NCBI GenBank assembly: GCA_019918135.1
Contig: WBZZ01004542.1
Coordinates: 17,501-81,500 of the forward strand
Reading direction: 5' to 3'
Source: Paulinella micropora
Lineage: Eukaryota; Cercozoa; Imbricatea; Euglyphida; Paulinellidae
DNA length: 64,000 bases
Position numbers and translations under genes: made by a program
In this document: piece by piece, positions 31,012 to 40,654 of the stretch
Layout: every line of letters begins with the position of its first letter
How positions within the stretch are numbered: position 1 is the stretch's first letter
The notes under the pieces: model-generated
The model's input: only the letters and a program-made list of their open reading frames with translations
What the model was told of the DNA's origin: nothing
Database searches by the model: none

Positions 31012-32450
31012 ATGAGCGACGGTAAAACAGCAGCCAGCCTGCAGGCCGCTGCCGTACGTCAGAAATTGGTTGCTGGCCTCGGGCTGAAGCACGAGAGGCC
31101 GTGCTGTCCTGCATGTGGCCTCGCAAAACAGGGCTTGCCGAGCCTCCGGCACTTCCACCATAACGTGCTGCGCTGGCAGCCCTTTACATGGTGCTCGGGG
31201 CATGGCAACGCGCTGGACAGCCTGGCAGCCATGGTGACCGCAGACGCGAGCGTGTTAGAAAGCGCGTTTGTGCAGGCCTTCCCGCAAGGGATCCCTGAGT
31301 ACAGATTATCCCCACCTCAACGACAAAAGTTCGACGCGCTGCCACCACTAAAGCAGGGTTTAATAGTTTTGGAAAACCTGCTTTTCAAACAAGTTACAAG
31401 TAGTTGCGACCTCGAAATAGACTGGCCCGGTGCAGCCACTAAGTACGATTGCAAGGTAGCAGACAACATGCAGTTGCAGTATTGGCTGGCCCGGGAGAAT
31501 TTAGCTCCCAAGGTCTACGGCTGTGTGACCACAGTCACATGGTAAGCGAGGCAGTAAATGGATAGTCATGGATTTCGTTCGCGGGCCCCCGAAGACGCGA
31601 CACGACGAGACCCCTGTGGATCTTGATTCCGAGGATGCTTTAAATTCTCTGCCGGACGATGACCAAAAAAAAGCTCGTGAAGAATTTCCGACCGTTTCTG
31701 ACACGAGCTCTAACGGCTCTAGCAAAGCATCGCATTGTCCACAGCGACTTGAAACCTGCCAACATTGTGTGCACGCATGATTGCCAGTTCCTGTTAATTG
31801 ACCTAGACCCTTTTTATTGTTTACAAATCAACCATATGCATCACGAGACCTACGATGCATTGGTAGTCAAGGCGATCATGCTGTCAAACGCCTTGAATCT
31901 GCTAGCTTCTGGCCTATTCGTTATGCCTAGGCGCCTTCCTGAGATGCGTGTATGCTCATGTAGCCGCACTGCTGAGCGGTAAATGCTATAGCCTCGAAAT
32001 CGGCAAAAATAGGTTTAAGCGTTGTGTTCACTGGTGGTGGAACAGCCTGCAGCAGTCCAATGGCGCACAAACCTGTTGTACGCGGGCAGCCCCCCCTTCC
32101 TGGCACTACAGTACCTAAATCATTCAAAAGCCAAGTTCTCTGCCAACGCGTCTACAGCTTTTTCATGGCTGCCGAAGTGCGACCCGAAATGCTTGTTTCT
32201 ACAACAGGAAACAGACGGCAAGTTAAGCTTTGGTGCAAATGAGATGGTCGGAGAAAGTTCTGAAAACTTCAGCAAGTTAAAACTGAACGACGTCGAGCAA
32301 TTCGTTGCGGCAATCATACGCACGGCCGCACAACAAGTTGGGGATTATTCTGCACTTAAAATAGAGTTAAATACAGACGAGGACAAGCCTGTCTGCATGC
32401 CTGACAAGTCCGTGTTCGACGACGACGACGACGAGCCCGTGTTCGAATAA
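31012..32450 (+). pseudogene. Divergent kinase-like protein K3 (several frameshifts)
   Basis: ATG 31012 (MSDGKTAASLQAAAVRQ). Cys-pair region RPCCPACGLAKQ with LRWQPF, N-lobe, LAPKVYGCV, a hinge-like MDFVRG, catalytic loop RIVHSDLKPANIVCT, LLIDLDPFYCLQI in the DFG position, RCVHWWWN, and C-terminal LKLNDVEQFVAAIIRTA then an Asp-rich tail (DDDDDEP). Compared with paralogue K2 this copy keeps the catalytic HSDLKPAN, so it would be the active type. The frame shifts near 31545, 31660, 31950 and 32080. The stop overlaps AATAAAA. Flanks the helicase together with K2 in mirror orientation, suggesting an inverted gene duplication. Confidence 0.65.
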
Positions 32451-32809
32451 AATAGCACCATTTACGACTGAAACTTTCTGGGATAACCAACACGCCGTCC
32501 AAACTCTTCCCGGCATGTTTTTCATTATCAATAAATTTTGGTTGCAGACAGAAAAACAAAGTCTCACTTTAATTTAGTTACTGGCTTTCGGGTGCTTAAA
32601 GAAATCTTCAAGGAAGTTGGAGCATGGACAAGTGTTGTGTAAGAGCCTTTTTTTTTCTTTTTCCTGCAAGCCCGACTAAAGCGACAGAAAAAAAAAGGAA
32701 TCAAGGAATGGTCGTTTAATTACGAAAAAACAATTCGGAGATAAGAAAGCGCAGCCAGCCGCTTCTTTCCTTAAGTTTTGGTCTCTCTGTCCCGTCTCTC
32801 TCTCTCTCT
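32451..32809. other. AT-rich spacer between convergent genes
   Basis: No gene. AATAAA just after the K3 stop (overlapping) and near 32530; T-rich runs and a CT repeat (32796-32812) that marks the end of the next minus-strand gene. Confidence 0.5.
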
Positions 32810-33235
32810 CTATTCGTCGTCTTCATCCGAATCCTCCTCCTCCTCTTCTGTATCCCCACCATCGCCGCAGAGGCACGACTCCAGGAGCGGGCCGTTATCA
32901 CAGTCGTAAATGAGACGAATCTCGCCGCAGTGCTCTTGTGGACAGTATTGAAAACCGCCGAAATCGGATTCGGCCCTTAGATTTCGCAGCATTCTCTTGG
33001 ATTCCTTGGCAATAATATCACACCCTGAGAATGCAGTCACGATGTCCAGGCTCAGCTGTTTAAGCTGTTCGAGGCTCTGGGCCTCCCGAATTTCCTTCGA
33101 CAGCTCCTCGAACTTGGCTTCGCCGGTGATCAGGGCTTTGTACGCCTTGCGGTGCTTTTCGCGGAGGACCACCTTTTCGGTTCGGGCCTGCACTTCTAGC
33201 GTGTGCGCCGGGCATAGCCCCTGCTCGGAGCCGTG
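32810..33235 (-). CDS. Small acidic protein with Cys cluster, start unclear
   Basis: Minus-strand frame with a basic coiled-coil-like start (EVQARTEKVVLREKHRKAYKALI), helical middle, a C-terminal Cys cluster (YCPQEHCGEIRLIYDCDNG...ESCLCG) that could bind zinc, then an acidic EEEEED tail. The first in-frame start is a GTG at 33193, but the sequence upstream (HGSEQGLCPAHTLEV) is also open and protein-like, so the gene may begin earlier or be the last part of the gene at 33251-34027 after a frame change in the ggggggc run near 33240. Function unknown. Confidence 0.45.
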   Translation of the reverse strand, partial: HGSEQGLCPAHTLEVQARTEKVVLREKHRKAYKALITGEAKFEELSKEIREAQSLEQLKQLSLDIVTAFSGCDIIAKESKRMLRNLRAESDFGGFQYCPQEHCGEIRLIYDCDNGPLLESCLCGDGGDTEEEEEDSDEDDE

Positions 33236-33250
33236 CCCCCCGCGGGGCTA

Positions 33251-34027
33251 TTAGAGGGCGCCCTGGTTGTCGGCTCGTACTCCGATTCCTCGTCTGCGAT
33301 TCCTCGTCCGCGATTCCTCGTCCGACTCGCCGGCATCGTAGCTGGACCAGGTGGTGAGGAAACTCAAGTACTCCAGTTTGTCACCGCCGTGACGAAAGGG
33401 GTTGCTCACCTTCTTGTCCGGGGTAACGAAAGCCCCTTCCAGCAGTTCGTTGCAGCCCGCCATTATTTGGTCAAGCCAGGCCAGCAGCCCCTTGGCCAAG
33501 CGGAAGGAGCTGCGCCTCTCGTAGCCGAGTTTTGTTTCTTCTGCCTCTAGCTTAAACAGCAGGCCGGCGTCGGACAATTGGCGCAGCTTTTCGGTATCCT
33601 CGAGCAGCCCGAGGACGCGCCCAAACGCTTCGCGATCTTGGATAGAAGCTGCGGAAGTTGGCTTTGTTAGTGCCCTTTTCTTGAGGCCTTGCAGGTACTC
33701 GTGCAAGGCCCCGTCATCGTACACTCCGGATTCGAAGCCACGCACGGCACGCTCGATTTGCTTGTTGAGAATCTTTGAGCGTTGGGGCACGTGCAGGGCT
33801 AGCGCTTGGGTAAGCTGTTGCCGGAGGAATTGCTGGTAGATGCGATAGAGTAGTTGCTCGAACAGCTCGATACGCCGGAGGGGCTGCTCTTCTTTGAGGC
33901 ATTTGTCCATAAGTTCCGCCCAGCCGAGAGCTTCCGTGGGCGCAGAGGCACAGTGCTTCTTCGGTGCTGGTCTGGCCTTGGGTCGCTTCGTGCGCTTGGC
34001 GGTCTTGGAGCTCACGGAGGTAGACAT
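33251..34027 (-). CDS. Unknown basic/helical protein
   Basis: 258 residues from the ATG at 34027 (MSTSVSSKTAKRTKRPKARP), a Lys/Arg/Ala/Pro-rich, NLS-like or DNA-binding start. The rest is strongly helical (ELFEQLLYRIYQQFLRQQL; LKKRALTKPT) and ends with an acidic/Arg section that contains a small duplication of SDEESRTRNRR-type sequence (tcctcgtccgcgattcctcgtc repeat at 33285-33330). Its TAA is followed by a TAG. No known domain. A chromatin or capsid-DNA role is conceivable. Confidence 0.55.
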   Translation of the reverse strand: MSTSVSSKTAKRTKRPKARPAPKKHCASAPTEALGWAELMDKCLKEEQPLRRIELFEQLLYRIYQQFLRQQLTQALALHVPQRSKILNKQIERAVRGFESGVYDDGALHEYLQGLKKRALTKPTSAASIQDREAFGRVLGLLEDTEKLRQLSDAGLLFKLEAEETKLGYERRSSFRLAKGLLAWLDQIMAGCNELLEGAFVTPDKKVSNPFRHGGDKLEYLSFLTTWSSYDAGESDEESRTRNRRRGIGVRADNQGAL

Positions 34028-34120
34028 GGCTAACACGGGGGTAGACACACAAACAAGCATCAGCTTGTGTGTTGCTGTGCAAGGTTAATACGCAAAAAAG
34101 TGCATTCCGCCGAGTAAGGT

Positions 34121-35060
34121 TTGTGTGTGTGTGAATTTGTGAATTTGTGAATTTATGTGTGAATGTGTAAATGTATGTGTGGATGTGTGTGAATGTGTAA
34201 ATGTGTGTGTGTGGTTGTACGTTTTTGGCAGATTTTGGTTGGTTGTGAGTGGTTATAGAAAAAGGGTTGTTTTTGTTTTTGTGTGTGAAATTGTTGTTGC
34301 AGTTTTAAGACGGCTTTTACGCAAATGGTCGATTACGTAGGCCAGAGCTTGAGAGTGTGTGTATGTGTGTGTGTTGTGTGCAACCATGCAGGTTTGAGGC
34401 AAGATTGTATGTTTGGGGGGAGGGCCTGCTTGCGCTACGTGCTCACAATGTTGCAACTCTCAATAGGTTTTTTCGAAGCACAATGTTGTTTCGGTTTTTC
34501 CCACGGCAAAATGCGTGCTCGATAATCGTGGCCCCCTCCCCCCTCGCTTCCCCATCATTTCGCTTTCCTCCTTTTTTATTAACTTTTGCGTTCTTATACA
34601 CGTACGATTTGAAATCTACGCTAGCTTGCGTGTATGTTTACCGAATTGATTGTGTGTGTGTGTGCGTACGGAATTGACCGTGTGTGTAGGTGTGTGTGTG
34701 TGTAGGTGTGTGTGTGTGTAGGTGTGTGTGTGTAGGTAGGTGTGTGTGTGTGTGTGTAGGTGTGTGTGTGTAGGTGTGTGTGTGTAGGTGTGTGTGTGTA
34801 GGTGTGTGTGTGTGTAGGTGTGTGTGTGTAGGTGTGTGTGTGTAGGTAGGTGTGTGTGTGTAGGTAGGTGTGTGTGTGTAGGTAGGTGTGTGTGTAGGTG
34901 TGTGTGTTTAAAGATTGGGTTGTGTTGTGTGTGTGTGTTTGTACATCCTGAATGTACGTCTGCACACAATGATTGTGTGTGATGTGCGAGTGTGTGTAAT
35001 GTGCGAGTATGTGTGATGTGCGAGTGTGTTGTGATTCTACGTGTGTACATTGTGCTCACC
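34121..35060. repeat. TG-rich satellite with TAGG interruptions
   Basis: Nearly 1 kb of (TG)n sequence. The core, about 34665-34915, is an irregular array of gtgtgtgtgtaggtg units, TG tracts broken by TAGG or TAGGTAGG; the outer parts are degenerate (gtgaatttgtgaatttgtg). Reading frames here are repeat artefacts. It lies between the last single-copy gene and the start of repeat copy 2, and resembles irregular telomere-like repeats, though this is only a likeness. Confidence 0.8.
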
Positions 35061-35227
35061 CAACACGCGCGTTTTTGCACTTACAAGTCAAACCCCCCCC
35101 TCCCCGCCTCCAAAATATGCTTGACCCTTGCCCTTCTTTCTCACATTTGTGTGTGTGTGTGCCTCTTTCTAGCTCTTGTTTGCATGCAAGAGCCAGCCCC
35201 CAAGAAACAAAAGGTAGGGGGGGGGGG

Positions 35228-36131
35228 GGTAATTGGTCCAGGCCAAAGCTCAGGCCTTTCCTCTCCATGTGCACTGTCTCCCCCGGCGCCCAGCGCGTGT
35301 GCGAGCCGTCCTCGTCGGGCCTGGCTTTCTTGAAGGAGGGCAGGGCCCAGATGTTAATCAGCCCCGAGTCCGTGCCCGTATAGTACACGGGCCCGCGGCG
35401 CAGCACGCTGCCGGTCATAGCCGGGATGTAGCTCCGCGCGTTGGTCTCCGTGCTTTGTATCTGGTCCAGCACTCCGAGGGGCGTCAGCAGGGTCAGGATA
35501 GAGGCGGCCCGGTGGCGCACGAGCTGCTTGGACGCATTCGCCTTCACCTGCCTGAGCGAGTAGTTTGCGCGGAACAGGTTGATCAGGCACTTGAACGCTT
35601 CGTTCGGCGGCCTGTCCGTCTGTAGCGGCTCGTAATTGCACATGTAATTAATATACGACGGGTTGGTCACGAAACACAGCACGCGGCCGGAGATCGCGGA
35701 CATAACCTCGGCCGCGTCCCCCCCCGTGCCATAGAAGTTGCTGTCGACCTGCACTTCCTGCAGCACGTTCTGGCGGCGGAACCGCGGGTCATCCCGGTGA
35801 TGAAGATCTCGGTGTTAATGGGCGGCTTCATAATAGGGCCCAGCCCGTTTCGTTTGCCCAGGTAATCGTGGCGTTTGGCCGTGAAGCCGAACCTGGCGTC
35901 TCGCAGGCGCCTCTCGCCCTCGAACCAGCCGCTAAAGTCCAGGCTAGGTGCGGCGTTTACAGGCGCCAGCCCCCGCACATCCTTGCGCACGTGCTCGGGG
36001 GCCGTCCTGTTGATCGTGTCCCTGCCCTCTCCGACCCACCGCAGCAGGTTGAATTCGTCATGGATCTGTCTTTCCAACGCGCGTTCCCCGGTCCGGGGCC
36101 AAAAATATCGGTCTTGGTCGTCAACGTTCAT
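35228..36131 (-). pseudogene. Unknown viral gene A, copy 2 (3' cut, frameshift)
   Basis: ATG at 36131 (MNVDDQDRYFWPRTGERAL). This copy supplies the N-terminus missing from copy 1. The frame changes near 35800 (ccggtgatg versus ccgggtgatg in copy 1), while the C run at 35718-35725 has the in-frame length of 8. So each copy has the intact version of the site that is broken in the other. The C-terminus is cut at 35228 after GLDQLP, where repeat copy 2 begins next to the G run. Confidence 0.6.
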
Positions 36132-36687
36132 TCTTTGTTTTGGGGGAGGGTGGAGGGGGGGGGGGGGTGTGCGGCTTTGTTGGCCTTTCTTTTGGAGGGG
36201 CCGGGCTTTGTTTTTTGGTTTTGTTTTTTAGCAAAGGAACTGTCTGCCGCTCTTGCACCTTTCTTGTTCTCTCTCCCTCTCTTTTTCTTTCCTGCCGCCT
36301 TAGTTGTTCTTCTTTTTTTTGCTGGGTTTTGTGGGAGGGAAGGGAGGGCTGGGGAAAGAGAGGTGGGGAGGGGGGAAAGAAGCTGTGAAAAAACATCGTA
36401 GGCAAGGGAGACGGGGGGGGGGGGGGAGAGAGAGAGGAAAGAAAAGAGGGCGGAAGTGCTGGAAGAAAAAGAATGGCGGGAACGGGTCGTTTCTTTTTTT
36501 TGTTGGGGGGGGGGGGTGGGAGGGGAGGGAACGAGAAGTGGGAGGGGGGGGGGGGGGGAAATGCACAAGAGAAAAACCAAAAAGGGGAAAGAAAAAAAGG
36601 ACAACCTTTCTTTAAAACAGGGGGAGGGGGAAACGGCGCAGGGAGACGAGCGCAGGGGGGGGGCTGTACACAAAGTAAGAAAAAGGA
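36132..36687. other. Divergent spacer between genes A and B
   Basis: Only present in copy 2. No gene. G runs (one about 13 near 36418), T runs and ggagggg repeats; should contain both promoters. No TATA-like box is obvious. Confidence 0.5.
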
Positions 36688-39159
36688 ATGGACAGCACTG
36701 CGACAGACGCCTGCGTCCTCGTGTACTTCAACGAAACCCATGGAAGTGTACATGCCTGGCTAAACTTAGATGCACTTGGCGAAAACAAGGGATTGCTGCC
36801 CGCTTTATACGAAAGACTACAGCGACAAACGTATTCCCCTCCTCCTGTTAGTCAATGGGCAATCCAAATCACAACCGAACGGACAACAGGCCAGAAGGAA
36901 TTCTTCCGGCAACGTTTGAACCTCCGAGAAGGCGCAGCCTGGGAGATCACGGCGAAGAACATCGAAATTGTAGCTCGGGAGTTAAGGCCAGTGACCGAAG
37001 ATGTTGCACTGCTGACGGCAAGCTGGATTATCAGTAAAAAAAAAAACACAAGGGCGCGGGTGCGTGTGTACGTCGTCAAGGCAAGACCAACCAAAAAGCA
37101 AAAGACACAAAGCAACGCTCCCGTTACAAACGTGGTTTCTTTACAGCGACAAGCGGAAGAAGCCGAGAAAAAGGTGCTAACAGCCCTGGCCAATGTAAAA
37201 AGCGCGCAAGAAGAACTTGAAAGAGCTTTGATGGAAGCACAGAAAGCATCGCAAACGCTTGCAAATTATTGGGCAGGAACGAATGGACCAAGAGAACAAG
37301 ATCTAGAGGAACCAGAGGGTGGTGATCAAGCGTTGTCTTCTCCTGAACCTGCAGAGGAAGAAGAAGAAGAGAAAGAAGAAGAAGACGATGATCAGCTGCT
37401 GACAGCGGGTTTAATACCCGGCACGTCTGAAGAAGAGGAAGAAGAAGAAGAAAGTTCCGGGCCCTCCCAGCCAACTGCCAAGATTTTGGTGTGCGAGCTC
37501 TGCCCTCCTGGAGAGAGAAGCACACTGGCTTGGACGGAGCACCAACTACGGCAGTTTCTTTACAAGCAGCCCGAGTACAGGCCCCGAGAAAAAAGGGAGG
37601 GGGAAGGCGACAGCTCGAGCGCGCTGGGGTACGCCAGCGTGTTGCGATTTCTGATGCCGGACACGAGTGGCGAATTCCCAGAAATCAAGCCGGGCTCGCG
37701 GCAACTGCCCCCCACGCTGCGCGCCAACACCGAGCCCGTGATCCTAGCCAACCCAGGCAGTTCGGCGCACGCCCAGACGCTGCGGCTGCGCTCCCTGGCG
37801 GCGGCCGCCGTCGACAAAAAGTACGAGGAATGGGGACTCCAAACGTACAGCTTTGTCGAGCAGCTGCCGGGCCCGTGGTACTGGAAGACAGAGACGTCCG
37901 AAGGTTGGAGCCACCTAGGCAAAACAACAATCGCTACAAAGGGCGAGATCTTCATGCACGGATTTATTAACCCCTCTGCTACAGGCAAGGAGCTCGTGTA
38001 CCGCTCGGTGGAAGACGCTCAGGGAACTTGCGTTACGGTCCAGCCCATGACGATGGCCCTGTTTCCTGCACAAGTCTATGTGAAGAACCAAAGCCTAGGG
38101 CAGGGGTACTGGCTCCGGGTTTGTTTCAGGTTCTGCCAAGGTCTTGCAAGTCCTTACTTCGGGGGTTGGTTTGAAGGTGGTAAAACATGGGAACAGAAAC
38201 TTTAATATTGCCGGGGGCTCAAGAATACTATTGGCCATGCACCCAAGTACATACGAGACTATCTTTTGCATTACGCTTATTACGACGACGAAAAGAAGCT
38301 GAACTACGGCAGCCTCCGAGACCTCAAACAAAAGTGGGACTACCGGTTTGCCTCCACCTTGAAAAGTTTGCCTGAAGCCGAAAAGAGGGACGCGCGGTTC
38401 AAGATTCTCTGCGAATTCTTGGATTCGCCAGAACAAAAACAACATCAAAGTGTGCTAGCGCGCGCGCTGCGCCCTTGGACCAGTCAAAAACAGGACTGCT
38501 TTGACAACTTTAACATGCACTGTGATCCCGACGGCAGGATGCAGCCGCTCTACCCAGTAGAGTGGCTAAGAAAACAAGAAGAAGAGCCGCAAGAACAAAA
38601 AGAGGCTGAGCTGCGAAAGCGAAAAGAGGAACTCCTCCAAGCGAATCAACGCGTTCTGTCGTCCTGGTCCCTCTCGACGGTCTCCCACTACGGCAATTTC
38701 GATGGGATGACTGCACCTAAAATATCATTCGAGTACCTGCAGGCCAGCTTCCAGCCCGACAATTTTATTCAACCCCAATGGCTAGCAGACGCCAAGGCTT
38801 GCACACGTTCGGCCGACTGCCTGCTGCCCGGCGTAGGGTTTTACGCGGAAAAGGAGAGCACCAAGAAGAAACGTTGGCTGGCGCGCCTACCATTCTTCGC
38901 GCCCTGCCAGCGGGGTGGAGAGAAATTCTTTCCCCTAGTTACTCCTGAAAATTTACGGAAGGCCTTTCTAAGTGGCCCGGCGCGATTATCCCCTTCTCCT
39001 CCTCCCTCTTCTTCTTCTTCATCATCTTCTTCTGCTTCCTCGTCTTCTGCTTCCTCTGTCCCTCTATTTTCTTCATCCTCTGCTCCTTCCGTTTCTTCCT
39101 CCTCTGCCCCTCTATTTTCTTCATCCTCTGCTCCTTCCGCTTATGATGCACCACAATAA
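36688..39159 (+). pseudogene. Unknown viral gene B, copy 2 (one nonsense codon)
   Basis: ATG 36688 (MDSTATDACVLVYFNETHG). About 823 codons with one in-frame TAA at 38203-38205 (KL-stop-YCRGL; copy 1 reads KLKFCRGL). Order: globular N-terminal domain of about 125 residues, a basic KPTKKQKT patch, a coiled coil (residues about 150-195), an acidic Glu/Asp-rich linker with GAAGAA repeats (about 225-265), a second globular region that includes the part surviving in copy 1, a charged helix, and a Ser-rich tail. No recognised family. The size and layout suit a structural or tegument-like protein. Neither copy is intact, but they are broken at different codons. Confidence 0.65.
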
Positions 39160-39344
39160 GAAGGAAGAGAAAGGCACAGAGAGTCCCCGCACAGAAACCC
39201 GTCGTTTTAATAAATATTACTAGCATGGCCTTTGAGTCGGGGGGGGGGGGGAGGGGAAGTGTACGAAAGCCCCCGAGGAAAAGAGCAAAGAAAGTGGTGG
39301 GGGGGGGGCCGAGGATAAAATATGCCCAAGACCGTTGGAAAGTC

Positions 39345-40160
39345 TCACTGGGTGAGGCTGTAGAAGGCCCAGACGGACAGGCCGCCGCGTCCGCCGTGGG
39401 ACAGCAAGAAATAAATGAGGTCTTTGAGACCTCTGCGCTCGTCGCTGTTGGGGTGAACCGGCAGGCAGAGATAAAAAACAAAGTCCCAGACCCCGAAACA
39501 GCCGCACCACAGAATGTAAATGACTGCCGGTGCCGGGTGGTGTCTCGAGGCCAGGACCAGTGGCACCACGGAGAGACAGCGGGCGTAGAGCGCTAGGAAC
39601 CAAAAGTTCTGCAACGCGATGGTCAGCAACACGAGGCTTCGTTCGTCCTCGGATGATTTCTGCGCGTTCGATACTAATTCTTTAGTCTCCTCCGCCCTCC
39701 CGATTACAGCGGCTCGCCGCGGCCTGCGCAAGCAGCCGAGCGCTCCGTGGTGTGGCAGCCGATGTTCAAGCACTTGGAAATCTCTGACAAACGCCATCGG
39801 TATGATGCTGCTCAGGAAGATAGCCAGCTGACAGAGCCCGATGCTGAGAACAAGCGCGCCAACCCCGCGTTCCCCGGCCTGGAATAACAGCAGCACCAGC
39901 AGCAGCGGAGCGCAGAACACCGCCTCTAGCCACCTGTAAACCTGGAAGCCCTCCCAGCGGGGCAGCAGCGCGTGCGCTACTAAGACACATAACCCCGCCA
40001 GGCTGATGATTTGCAGCGCTAGGGACAGGGCCAGGACGCTAGTATCCGCGTGCTTGCTGCGGGCTATTTCCCAGCCCAAGATCGAGGCATGCGCTACCAA
40101 GGCCAGGACCGCGAAACTGAACAGCACTGGCTGTACCTTGAGTCTACGGCAGTGACACAT
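39345..40160 (-). CDS. Heliorhodopsin-like membrane protein lacking the retinal lysine, copy 2
   Basis: Intact 271 residues from the ATG at 40160 (MCHCRRLKVQPVLFSF). Seven hydrophobic segments. TM3 has VYRWLEAVFCAPLLLVLLL, matching the heliorhodopsin pattern RWxEYSxSxxxMIxLI that carries the counterion Glu. The last helix reads LIYFLLSHGGRGGLSVWAF, matching the family YIxLSLxAKxxLAWQ with Arg where the Schiff-base Lys should be. Both copies have Arg. So it may be a retinal-free member or one decayed before duplication. Heliorhodopsins occur in mirusviruses and some algal viruses. Alternative: another 7-TM family with chance likeness. Confidence 0.55.
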   Translation of the reverse strand: MCHCRRLKVQPVLFSFAVLALVAHASILGWEIARSKHADTSVLALSLALQIISLAGLCVLVAHALLPRWEGFQVYRWLEAVFCAPLLLVLLLFQAGERGVGALVLSIGLCQLAIFLSSIIPMAFVRDFQVLEHRLPHHGALGCLRRPRRAAVIGRAEETKELVSNAQKSSEDERSLVLLTIALQNFWFLALYARCLSVVPLVLASRHHPAPAVIYILWCGCFGVWDFVFYLCLPVHPNSDERRGLKDLIYFLLSHGGRGGLSVWAFYSLTQ

Positions 40161-40654
40161 ACCGTGTGAGCTCTCCTTTGGCTTTTCTTTTTTTGCCTTC
40201 TCGCGCCCCTGCACACTTGAGGCGCGAGAGTGGAGCAAAGGGGGGGGGGGCGGGGTGGAAAGAGAAAGAAGGGCAGGAGCCAAAGTTGAGCGCGAGTGAT
40301 TTTTTACTGATTGTTTTTTTTCTTTATCGTTTGGTAGAGGATTTCTTTTTTTTCTTGCCTAGCGCGGGGTTTTGTTCTTTCCCGTAGTCGTTTTTTTTCC
40401 TGCCGATTCGCGCACCAGACCCCCCGTTTTCCCTCCCCCCAAGAAAAAAAGTGGGGGGTGGGGAACGGGCAAGAGTTCGACGAGAGTTTTGGGGGGAGGG
40501 AGAGAGAGAGGGCTTCGGGGGGATGGGAAGGTTAGGAAGGTAGCTTCTACGAGAGGGCCAACAAAAAAAAGAGGCAGACCTCGAGGAAAGAAAAAGTTGG
40601 TGTCTGCCTCTGTTGCTTTTTTGGGGGGGTTTTAGACCGCAGAAACGGCTGCCC
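40161..40654. other. Intergenic, copy 2 equivalent of 10102-10607
   Basis: No gene. Same sequence as the copy 1 spacer with several G and T runs of different length, for example the G run near 40240 is shorter. Confidence 0.5.

Noticed and set aside
34615..35080. His/Thr-rich minus-strand frames over the TG repeat
   Set aside because: Pure dinucleotide repeat translation.
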